From Ganoderma boninense (lineage: Eukaryota > Basidiomycota > Agaricomycetes > Polyporales > Polyporaceae), in NCBI GenBank assembly GCA_002900995.3, contig CM035305.1, forward strand, positions 1,550,001 to 1,614,000: a stretch of DNA of 64,000 nucleotides, written 5' to 3'. The notes below the pieces were generated by a model. The model did not search any database, was not told where the DNA came from, and saw only the letters and a program-made list of their open reading frames with translations. The position numbers were made by a program, and so were the translations under genes. Below are positions 1-10,838 of this stretch, in pieces (the stretch's first letter is position 1; every line of letters begins with the position of its first letter).

Positions 1-310
1 TGACTGGGAGCGTGAAGGCGTCGAAGTCCGCGTCGGGATTGACATTGTTCGCGATACTAAAGGTGTCGTGGAACTCATCCGTGTTGACCAACTGCAGCGT
101 AAATGCGGGGTCCGTCGCAGTATGCGACCAGGAAATGTTTGCCGGCGAGCTGCTCTGCCAGGCCACGGGGATCTGGAGGAGGAGGGCCTGTGCCCAAGGA
201 GCGAGGGCAAGAGCGGCAAGGCAGCTGGACGTTGTTGGCAATGGGCGCCAGTCAAACTCATGAGAGCTCCAGTGGTGCGCAAAGACTAACCTGTACTTGA
301 CGGCGAACAT
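1..310 (-). CDS. Kre9/Knh1-like Ser/Thr-rich GPI-anchored cell-wall protein, partial at left edge
   Basis: Exons 310..291 and 224..<1. The 20-nt first exon splices (GTTAGT donor, CCAG acceptor) into a continuous frame. It gives a classic secretion signal with hydrophobic core LAALALAPWAQA, followed by a beta-rich domain reading IPVAWQSSSPANISWS and FTLQLVNTDEF. That layout (signal, Q-I-P-V start, N-I-S-W, T-L-Q-L-V-N) is typical of the fungal Kre9/Knh1 N-terminal domain found in Ser/Thr-rich GPI-anchored membrane proteins. Such proteins act in the secretory path or wall, some linked to beta-1,6-glucan. Only about 80 residues lie in the window; the Ser/Thr-rich tail and any GPI signal would be to the left. 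Start chosen because no in-frame Met lies in exon 2. Confidence 0.72.
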   Translation of the reverse strand, partial: MFAVKYRLVFAHHWSSHEFDWRPLPTTSSCLAALALAPWAQALLLQIPVAWQSSSPANISWSHTATDPAFTLQLVNTDEFHDTFSIANNVNPDADFDAFTLPV

Positions 311-913
311 GGTGGGGCCTCTGGGGGGAGAGAAAGACAGTAGTGGCCGGGAAGGCGAGCCTGGAGAGAGGAAGGACGGGGACGTCGACAGAGCCTGGTC
401 GTGGGCGGGTGTCGCCACCGTCCACTTTTCTAGCCTGCGGCTTTCTCACGCTGCCTCCGAGGCTCTTCGTCCCGAGCCTCGGTCCAAGTCCTGATTGGGT
501 CTCCCCAGGGTCTCCCGTGTCAGCCATGCCCCAAGAATACCGGCCCTCGTACATTATTTCCGCTCCTTTCCAGCCCCTCTCAGTCACCGATGACACTGTG
601 TCCTGAGCTGTGAATTATCTATTAGCATGAACAGTACATCTATCTCTACTCCCTGCCCTCATTCGGCCCATCCTACATCCCAAACTCCCGCACCCAAGCC
701 ATCTCGGCGTGCACTAACGGAACGGCAGCCTCTCACACGGGGCCTCTCTACCCACTGGATCGTCGCAAGTATAGCTGCGCGCCCTCGGCGAAGCACGCCT
801 CATGGGACTTTGGCTACAAATAGCTCCGCCGACGTGTCTGGGCACCCAGATCGCGCGCCCCCGGACAGCCTCCATAAGCCAAGTCATTCCGACATCGAGC
901 CTCAGTAGATCTG
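311..913. other. Intergenic, 603 bp
   Basis: Upstream region of the Kre9-like gene and 3' flank of ATP23, both on the minus strand. ORFs here lack any recognisable domain. I see no convincing gene or repeat. Confidence 0.5.
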
Positions 914-1853
914 TCACAGCACGTCAGTCTGGCTGTGCGCCCCTGCGGAAGAGCCGTGCTCAATTACCTCGTCGAACGGCCTGGTGTCGTTGAAACAGCT
1001 CTCCCAAACTTCATTCACAGCCCGTTCCGCAGTCGCCTGGTCAGGACATGCCGGATTCGCACGTACAGACAGCACTGCACGCCGCCGCACGCACTCCTGG
1101 CCAAACAAAGCGACGTGAAGTTAGCTCTGTATAGGCGTGGAGTTACATCGGCGCGACCTGCCTGGTGCTGCTTCGAGAACGACACGAACCCTCGCCGGAA
1201 CTCCCGACTCCACCTGCAGTCCCCGCTCAGACTGTTTGCCCGGATCTTCACAGCAGCAAGGGCTCCGTCAGCACCCCGTCACAACCATCGTTAAGGACAC
1301 GGGGCTGCACACGTAAATGCGCAAAGAGGGTGACACATACCTCGCTGCATGCGTGGTGCCGAAGGTTGTCCCAGTCGACCTTGAACTTTGCGTGGTCGTA
1401 CATATGCACGAGCTCATGCACCATAGTGTCCTCCATATGCCCCTTGCTCATGAACTTGTCCTGGCAGAGCACAATGACTCCCGCTGGGCTGAACCCACCT
1501 GCCCGAGCGAAGTCGCACGGCGCGCAAACGATGTCACTGGAAGTCACGTCCGCGCCGGACTGCTTGAGGTGCTTCAACATGAAGACAACTGCGGGGCCTG
1601 GCAGTGAAGGGGGATGTTACGCGTTGCTTAAGCAGGATATACACGATCTGAAAGGAGGGCGGACCCACTTATACTCACTGTATGTCATAAGTTCGCCCTT
1701 CCACTTCTCGCACCTCTTGTGGTGGTGGTCCTGCATGGCCGCGACTCGCTCCTCAGGCGTTCCAATGGTCATGGCTGTGAACTTGTTTCTCCATCGTTCA
1801 AAGGTTGACTGATCGGCTTTACTGGTACCAGGGGTGTTCGAAGCGCTGTCCAT
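914..1853 (-). CDS. ATP23: Mitochondrial inner-membrane metalloprotease ATP23
   Basis: Exons 1853..1679, 1588..1341, 1245..1162 and 1096..914 give 229 residues. The protein carries the zincin motif HELVHMYDH (about residues 116-124), preceded by the Cys-rich stretch around [13 protein letters not shown] and followed by the family signatures [10 protein letters not shown] and [11 protein letters not shown]. Atp23 is an intermembrane-space protease that in yeast processes the Atp6 precursor and helps ATP synthase assembly. Length and motif order match the family. Phases agree at all junctions. The third intron is GC-AG (CAG then GCAGGT); the GT alternative 4 nt downstream breaks the frame. C-terminus after DTRPFDEV is poorly conserved and less certain. 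Confidence 0.93.
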
Positions 1854-2205
1854 ACCGAAGCAGAGACGAAACCAGAAGAGCTGGCGACCGAAGGGCACGA
1901 GCGCAAGTCAAGCGCGAGTTGCGGAAAAGTGGCCCGGAGCGGGGCGCCCTCCATGCCGAACCCTAACCCCAAACGCTGCCAGATGAGCAGTACTGTTTCT
2001 TGAACAGTGAATCCTTGTCTTACGATCCGAGGTACCAACCTGAATGAAGCGGATTTTCCACATGAGACACAGGGATGATGCATGTTAAAGATATATTTGA
2101 AAAGAAAATCCAGCACCAGAGATGCAATGGTACAAAACGCAGGCAGGCGAATGCGCTTCGTCGACACCAGCCGCAAACAAATGGCAGGAGCCTCCTCGCA
2201 AATGT
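1854..2205. other. Intergenic, 352 bp
   Basis: Lies between ATP23 and the enoyl-CoA hydratase, both on the minus strand. The ORFs overlapping it are extensions of frames from neighbouring genes. No additional gene seen. Confidence 0.5.
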
Positions 2206-3462
2206 TTATAGCTTCGCGGGATTCTTCCAAGAGGGCTTGCGTTTCTGTGTGATAAATAAGCATTTACGTTCTTATCATTTCACAGCTTGATCTTACCTCT
2301 ACGAACGCACGTAGACCTTCCTGCAAGGTCACACAAAGACACTGATCAGCAGAGCAGCCCCGCCGACAACCTAGGACTGTCATACCTGGGTATTTTCACT
2401 GACGAATGCCCGCTTGCTCTCCGAAGACCCAACATGGTTAACAACGACATCCTCTACGTTTCCGTGCCTGTTCGACAGTAGCAGTGCGCGCTTCGTGCTT
2501 TGTACAGAGTCCGGGCTGTTTTGGTTGATCTCCGCAGCCCACGCCAGGGCTGCAGAAACAACTTTACCCTTGGGGACCACCTGATTCACGCTATGTTACC
2601 ATATCAGATAGGATACTCCCATTCCAGACGAAAAAGTACTCACAAGCCAAATCGCGCCGCGGCCTCGGTGGCAGATATAGCCTTGCCCGTCAGCAAGAGT
2701 TCGCTAGCAAGCTAGAGCAGCAAATCAAATGAATGACAGACATGCTTGCGGCAACGTCTAGTAGCTCACTTGGTGACCGGCGATGCGTGCCAATCTGGGC
2801 ATTCCTATGTAGCCACGTCAGTTACAGTGCCGCATATACCATGGAAACTCGAATTAAAGCTTATGTCACCTCCTTGGATGGCGACGACACCGCGCTTGAC
2901 TTCAGGAAGCGCGAACTTTGCGTCCTCGCCAGCAATAACAATGTCACAATTGAGGACGATCTCCGTACCTCCTCCGTACGCGCCGCCGTTCACTGCGGCG
3001 ATCACAGGCTTGGACGTGGTGAACCGACGGGAGAGGGACACGAAGCCGTCGGCGTCGTTGAGGATGTCGCTCTGGTCATCCTGTGCCCCGCCACCAGCCT
3101 GCCGGTCATTCCATCTTGAAAGATATACATAGGCTCAGCGTGGTTTCGGCACAGATCGGGAGGGACGAACTTACGCAACAAGGTCCGCTCCGGCGCAGAA
3201 CAGTCGTCCTTCGCCAGTCAGGACAACGACCCTGCAAGGTAAAAAGGTTAAAACATGGCCTGTTCCCGCTGCAGTCCTGACTCTACCAGAGAGCGGGCTC
3301 CTGGTCGAACCAGTTCATAATCCGCTTCACATCGCTGGCCATAGTCGGCGTGATGGCATTCAAAACCTTGGGACGGTTGAAGGTGAGCAGCATGACATGT
3401 TCCTGCGGAAACGAGACGCGAATCTGGTCAGAATGGGGCGGAGGTTGGAACGAAGCCGTCAT
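2206..3462 (-). CDS. Enoyl-CoA hydratase/isomerase family protein, probably peroxisomal
   Basis: Eight exons: 3462..3287, 3231..3175, 3114..2870, 2804..2770, 2711..2644, 2590..2386, 2320..2297 and 2244..2206, 282 residues, all phases consistent. The crotonase fold is clear: [10 protein letters not shown] near the N-terminus, oxyanion-hole segment CAGADL, the second segment [15 protein letters not shown] and ALPEVKRG. Both acidic residues expected for hydratase activity (Glu of GGGTE and of LPEV) are present. The last three residues are AKL, which fits the peroxisomal targeting signal type 1 consensus, and no mitochondrial presequence is visible. It likely acts in fatty-acid beta-oxidation; the exact substrate is not deducible. 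Several exons are very short (24, 35, 39 nt). Confidence 0.9.
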
Positions 3463-3730
3463 GGTCGTTGTGCGGACTAGTACTGGGTCGGTGTGCAGCA
3501 GACAGCGAGCCTGGCAGTGTCGGGTCGACTCCAACCGCACATCCAGCCGAGAAATGGTGGCATGACCGGTTGGGGATTGAATGGCTCGCGCTGCCGGACA
3601 TCTCGGTAACCGGATAAGCGCCCCGCATTGACGGGGGAGGCTGTGTTGCGGGCCGCGGGCCGCGGCCCCGTCGTTCTCGTCGTGTTTGGGGCGAGCATGC
3701 ACTGAACAACGAAGGCACAACGAAAAACAA

Positions 3731-4804
3731 TCAATCTTGAAGACAAAATTCCCAGGTACGATCCTCCCCGCCCTCTCCTGTCTTCCCCTGTCCATGAGCC
3801 CTCTCCCCTTTGGTCATTCGGTGCTCGTAGCCTGACCACACGTTCCGACGGAAAACGAAGGATCGTAATTGAATATATCTTGGATTTGGTTTTTGCCCAG
3901 CCGATGACGGCGGCGGTGGGTGCTTTGCAAGCTTGGGGAGGTCCCTGACGAAATGCGAAAAATGCAGTGATCAGCCCATTACCAAGCGAAGAGACAGGAG
4001 AAACATACCAGAGGGTGTACGGGATGACGTTCCGCAAAGTAATGAGGACGGTGCCGCGAGCTTTACGCGACGCGTCGCTGTCAACGACATTGGTCTTCTC
4101 GTCATCTTCTGAGTCTTCATCATCAGATGCCTTCTTCTTTCTACGAGGTTTTTGAATGATGGGTATAGGACCAGACGCAAGGAAGGGAGCGACAGAGCAT
4201 AGGAAGCCGAGGAGGAGCATCTGGTTGGTGAGGATGTTTCTATCCTGGTCTGTGATCGCCTTCCCTATGAAGTAAGAAAAGTCAGGGACACAAGTGGGAG
4301 CATGGAGGGACGACTAAACCGTCCACCTGCGTGAGGAAAGTTCCAGACTACTCGGTCGAATGTCCGACCTCGTAGTGACGAACATTTATCCAGTGTGGTA
4401 GCGTCTACACCAAAAATGAGCTCAACGCCTTTTTGGCGGAGTGCCGCTATGATCTCTGCCGCGTCCGGGTATTTCGAGCAACAAGCTTCCTCAGAATCAT
4501 AGGCGGTAGCGGTGACATTAGAAGGGGGAAGGAACTGGAGGGTCTCGGGAGGGGAACAAACAAGTGCTCGTGCAAAAGAGAAGTTCCCTTCTCCGATCAA
4601 GAGGATGCTGTGGGTAGAGCTGAACGGAATGGTAGGGCGGATCTGGGAACTTGGTGCCGTCCTGCCCTTTCCCTTCGTCTGGATACCCGATCTTGCGCGT
4701 TCAGCTTGCTGGACCACACGTGCAGCCTCCTGTTTCTTTTTCAGGCGAGACTGCTGCGAGGAGAGGGCCGCTTTCAGTGAGTTCTTCTTGCCGCCCTTAG
4801 GCAT
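3731..4804 (-). CDS. BMT5: 25S rRNA (uridine-N3)-methyltransferase BMT5-like
   Basis: Exons 4804..4327, 4264..4009 and 3944..3731 give 315 residues. A basic N-terminus with many Lys/Gln is followed by the hallmark SAM-binding segment ILLIGEGNFSFARAL, then RTFDRVVWNFPHAGKAITDQD and a C-terminal SFVFRRNVWSGYEHRMTKG block. This is the DUF2431/BMT5 family, nucleolar enzymes that methylate N3 of a uridine in large-subunit rRNA. An acidic/basic linker (KKKASDDEDSEDDEK) interrupts the catalytic domain, as is common in fungi. Divergently transcribed from the RAMP4 gene across about 240 bp. Length and motif order are normal. Confidence 0.9.
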
Positions 4805-5043
4805 GGTCGAGGTTGTGCGGAAAATGCTGTGGCCAGGCGTTGTTTGCGCGTGTTAGAAACGGAAGGCTTTGGTACACAAGGACAAACATCCGAAGAGCAT
4901 CCGTCGCGCGTCTCACGACGTGGCGGACGGCATCTGACACGTCTGTGGCATACTGGTTAAGCCAACCTCCTTCTCGCACCTCCTTCTCCTAGGTCCCAGT
5001 CGCTCCTTACCATATTCTTGTTTGGCGCCGCTTACACCCTACG

Positions 5044-5377
5044 ATGGTCCGTCGTGTCCTCTCTTTTACCCGCCTGTGATCCCCTGAGGGACTAATACGT
5101 GCGCGCTATCACAGCCAACTCAATTCGAGCTCCGGAAGAAGAACAGCGCGTTCGCCGATAAGGCTCGCGCTGGCAAGAACCCCATAAAGGCATCTCGCGC
5201 GGAGGCGCTTTCAAAACGCAGCCCAATCAGTCTCTGGGCTCTGGGTATCATCCTATTCGTCGTAGTGGGTGGAGGTGCGTCCGAACAACCGTTCTCTCTC
5301 TCCATCCCGTGCTGACAGGATATCGGGGATTCTGTTCATCAGTGCTTTTCGAGCTCCTCCGTCTATTCTTCTTGTGA
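5044..5377 (+). CDS. YSY6: RAMP4/SERP family ER protein (YSY6-like)
   Basis: Exons 5044..5046, 5115..5274 and 5343..5377 give 65 residues. The core reads LRKKNSAFADKARAGKNP, then KRSPISLWALG, a single C-terminal membrane helix, and ends LFELLRLFFL. This is the tail-anchored RAMP4 (stress-associated ER protein) pattern; the family associates with the Sec61 translocon and ER stress handling. The start is the weakest point: I used an ATG that forms a 3-nt coding exon directly before a GTCCGT donor, because no in-frame Met exists in exon 2. Two acceptors are possible for exon 3; the AG at 5341-5342 restores the conserved GGVLFE junction. Confidence 0.82.
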
Positions 5378-5713
5378 TCATGCTATCGTGGAGGACGGTC
5401 GCGCGCACTGGCACGACGGAACCTCGTTGTACAACAAGTCCCGGCGCATTTCCCTGTAACTTATGTCCAACCTAGTCTTTCGGACTTTTCCCTCGGATTT
5501 CTATGCTGTTCCTCTCGCTTCACGCTCCGACTGTGGACACAACCACTCCAAGATTTCACAACAGTACAGCAGGTACTCATCCCAAGCGTCAGGATAAAGA
5601 AGAATCGTACGGAATCAAAGCAGCCGCCAACAGCAGTGAAGGTCAGGAAAAGGGGGGCTCAAAGGGCCGAGGGGGTGAGTATTTTCCTGTCCACAAATCG
5701 GCACTCCCTCCTC
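5378..5713. other. Convergent intergenic, 336 bp
   Basis: 3' flanks of the RAMP4 gene (plus) and HAT2 (minus). No gene or repeat recognised. Confidence 0.5.
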
Positions 5714-7593
<1,880 letters not shown>

Positions 7594-8194
7594 GATGGGA
7601 CAGCTAGAAACGTGGGTGTACGACCGAGCGAATAAAACTAGGACGGAGACAGCGCGGCGAGTCGGAGCGTGGAAGAGGTGGGTGACTGGGGAGAACAAGG
7701 ACGCACGACTGTGAGCTCCGTCCTCGGCGTTCGCGTCGCGTCACAAACGCGTTCCATACTCAAGTCACGCACAAGTCACGCATCACACGTCCGCTCAGGA
7801 ATCCCCTCGGAAGCGCGGCCAAGTTGAAGAAGCCTTAAGTACTTGTAGGCAGCAGTGCGTGCAGTGCATAATGTTCACAACCCAGACTTTCGAGCAAAAC
7901 CTGGGGGTCTGTGCGATAGGTTGTCTGTACTTCTTACGTTGTCGTTTTGCCAACACACAAACAATGTCACGAATTGCGGCCCACAGATGCCACATGCATT
8001 ACGAGGCGACATAACGAACGCCTGCACAAGGAATAACATACGGGTATGAAGCGAAAACTGCCGACTCAATCGTCTGAAATGCCGACACCTTCGGCCAAAC
8101 CCAAAGAGGCCCTGGATACGTTCTATGTCGCGCGACGTTGCATCTGCAACAGGCCTGCATTCTAGATGAATGGGATATACAGGCAGCGACCACG
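7594..8194. other. Intergenic, 601 bp
   Basis: Upstream of HAT2 and downstream of the ATP synthase subunit e gene, both on the minus strand. ORFs are short and domain-free. Probable HAT2 promoter lies at its left side. Confidence 0.5.
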
Positions 8195-8662
8195 TCACTT
8201 CGACTCTGATTCCCACTTTGCGATCAGCTTCTCGAGGTCGAACCGAGGGTCCTCAGGGTCGGTGACCACTGCATAAAAGAAAAGAACAGCAACGATGAGT
8301 ACGCGGTGGACACACGAAAAGCGGCGGTCAAAAGATACAGCCATGGCGAACGGGGCCACAAGTGCAACAATCAACCTGGAGCAGACGATACAAGGAACAA
8401 AATGGACTCACCACCACCCTTGCCGCTCTCCTGCTTCCTTTTCCACGCATCTTTCGCCTCCTCAACCAGGTGCTCGCGCTCGTGGATGGCATGGTGCTTG
8501 ACCTCGGCGTCATGTGCTTTTTGTAGTGAACGGCGGTGGACAATGCCATAGAAGACGCCGCCAAGAAGAGCAGTGTATCTCACAACCTGTACTGAATGAG
8601 TCACGGAAACCAATTCTCCATGCGTGCGCGTCGCGACATACGTTGACGGTAGTAGAGGCCAT
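8195..8662 (-). CDS. TIM11: Mitochondrial F1Fo-ATP synthase subunit e
   Basis: Exons 8662..8642, 8586..8412 and 8268..8195 give 89 residues. An N-terminal membrane helix reads VVRYTALLGGVFYGIVHRR, containing the G-x-x-x-G pattern (GVFYG) used for dimerisation of the synthase in the inner membrane. A long charged helix (QKAHDAEVKHHAIHERE) follows and then the DPRFDLEKLIAKWE tail. This is the subunit e (Tim11/Atp21) layout: one N-terminal anchor and a coiled-coil-prone segment. Phases match at both introns. Shares a 437-bp divergent promoter with the Ies4-like gene. Confidence 0.92.
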
Positions 8663-9099
8663 TCTGCCCGCGTTGTCCCGAGAGCAAGGGAAGGAGGATT
8701 AGCTGCGAAGGGGCAATTGGCCTACGTGTCAGCGTCATCCTGGTACTTGGTGGAAACGACAGCATATAACATGCTCACCAGGGAAGGGGTAGAAAGGTGA
8801 CCCAGGCTAGCGTTGCCTACGTTGGGCGGACGGTGGACGGGAAGAATAGGATGTCTGCTGACGTAATACGACGCTCCGGAGGAAGTCCTCCAAACGGTGT
8901 CCGGGGGCGCTCCAGGACAGCCGTCGGGCCGCCCCCACGCGCGCCAAGGGCGATGGCGCAGGCCGGCGACATGCTGCATTGGAACCCCCTTCAAAGCTAA
9001 CGGTAACATTCATCTGCTTCTCAGACGTGTCTTGCTCTCTCACGCCCTCTCTCACCTCTGCCACTACCTGACCTCGCCAACTATCGAATATCCGACATA
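8663..9099. promoter_or_regulatory. Divergent promoter region, 437 bp
   Basis: Separates the oppositely transcribed subunit e (minus) and Ies4-like (plus) genes. No specific factor site is claimed. Confidence 0.5.
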
Positions 9100-10469
9100 A
9101 TGGCCGACGACGTCGACATGGATGCTCCTCAAATCTCCACCCTCAGAGAGGAGACCACTCCAGAGCCGAACCCTGCACGGACCAAGTTCAAGGTCAAACT
9201 ACTCGTGGCAGACAAGGGGAGAGCTCGAAGGCCAGCTCTGTATCTAGCAAACGTGGTCGGGGCGACAGTGACGAGGAGGAGGAGGAGGACGATGATGACG
9301 ATGAAGAAGAGGATCAGCTCATTGACGACGATGACGATGAGGTTGTCAAGGTCGCACCTGCAATACCCCCTCAAGTAACAGCTCCACCAAGAGGCTCGCC
9401 AGGCCGTCGTGGAGGAAGAGGACGCGGAGGAGGCAGGCGTGGACGCGGTGGTGGACGTGCTGGTGCGCCGGTTCCTGGATCCGGCATAACTTCCTTTGAG
9501 ACTCTGTATGCAGAAACCGCCTTTACCTCGGAGGCTCGTGTGGACGTTCATGATCCTGCATTGGCCGCCGTGAGCAGCGTCCCGGCGCAACCCACGGGAA
9601 GGAAAAAACCTGGCCCGCCCAAAGGTTCCACACAACGTACTATTCGCAAGAAGGCATTGAAGTGCGCTTGTCTGCTTCCATTTCATGTCTTTTTGCTTTA
9701 ACGTATCGCTGCATAGACCCAATGCGAAGGGAACTGTGAATCAACTCAAAGATGCAGATGCGGAGAGTGTCAGTGAGGGTGGGTGTGCAAACCACTTTGT
9801 TCCATGTTCCATTGGGTCATGACAGTACCATCTCTAGCAAACGCAGGTACCGCTGCTTCCTCCCCGGCCCCGCACGATGGCACTCCAGAGCTCGACATCC
9901 CTCTTTCCACCACAATTCCCCACGTGCCCCACATCATCGACGATGCACCCCTGGAGGGCGTCCCTCTCCCTGTCTATCCTCTCCCATCCAAGCCATTCCC
10001 TGTCCAGCCACCTCCCAAAATCGGTACAGGTTTCGCTCCAGTCATTCCTCTGGACAGAAGCGGGAAGTCCGTACGTAAATGGCGACAAGTCAACCGGGAG
10101 GTCCGTGGTATCGCGGGGGGCCGTTGGTTCGTTAAGTCCTGGGTGGGCGACAAGGAATCGGAGTTCGCAGCCGCGGTCGCCGCCTCGCAAGCTGCGGCTC
10201 AGGGTGCTGACGGTTTGTCCGCTGCCGGTCTCGCATTGCCTAGGCTATCCGCTGTCTCTATCTCTGGTACGGGCAGGGGAAGGGGACGAGGGGCAAGACA
10301 TAACGTGGCAGACCACTCATCTACCGTAGCGTCCTCTCGCGCGGGGTCTGCGCTTCCGGACAGCATCTCTGCGCAGCTGTCCAAAAAGCGTGGCAGCGGC
10401 CCCAGCACCCCTTCTCTGGATGTGCCACCTATTCCCGTACCTGTATCTGCTCCACCTGCGGCTTCCTGA
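9100..10469 (+). CDS. IES4: INO80 chromatin-remodelling complex subunit Ies4-like, with an apparent frameshift
   Basis: Exons 9100..9661, 9717..9772 and 9838..10469, about 416 residues if the shift is repaired. N-terminus KFKVKLLV resembles the start of the Ies4 domain. A long acidic Asp/Glu run, an RGG-like basic stretch and RKKPGPPKGS follow. A conserved segment LDRSGKSVRKW plus GGRWFVKSWVGDK comes before an Ala/Ser/Pro-rich tail. Ies4 is a small nuclear subunit of INO80; the fungal homologues keep the K-G-P-K and S-G-K-x-x-R-x-W parts. The first 39 codons and the acidic run are in different frames: the G run at 9216-9219 looks one base short. A 38-nt intron could formally bridge this but is too short and would remove the conserved strand. 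Confidence 0.65.
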
Positions 10470-10838
10470 TAGCGACTACTGTATGACTGCGCGTCGACGT
10501 CGTACTGAGCTCAGAAGACGCTGTGACATTTTTTGTAGAAATACCTGATGTTTGATTCTACCTGTATTTTCGTTGTAATGTGAACTCGCTTTGCCCAGAT
10601 AACTCTGTGTTTGTGCTGGAAGGTTAATAGTTCTAAGTTCACTATACACAGCTGGTGCGCAGAGGTAGAGTGTTGACGCTCATGCGCATGCGTACCCGCG
10701 CGCGGCGTCGCTGCGCCTTGCCACTTTGGCCTCGCTGCCGCTCGTCCATTGCCACCTTTGGCACGCCCGGAACGTCTACCCGTCCCTCCATCCTACCCTC
10801 CACACTCGTCCCCGCAATTCGCGAACGCGTTGCCAGCA
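10470..10838. other. Intergenic, 369 bp
   Basis: 3' flank of the Ies4-like gene and 5' region of DOP1, same strand. An in-frame ATG at 10749 could extend DOP1 upstream by 30 residues, so part of this stretch may be coding. Confidence 0.45.

Noticed and set aside
9129..9722. 197-codon minus-strand ORF
   Set aside because: Antisense to the acidic and RGG parts of the Ies4-like gene.
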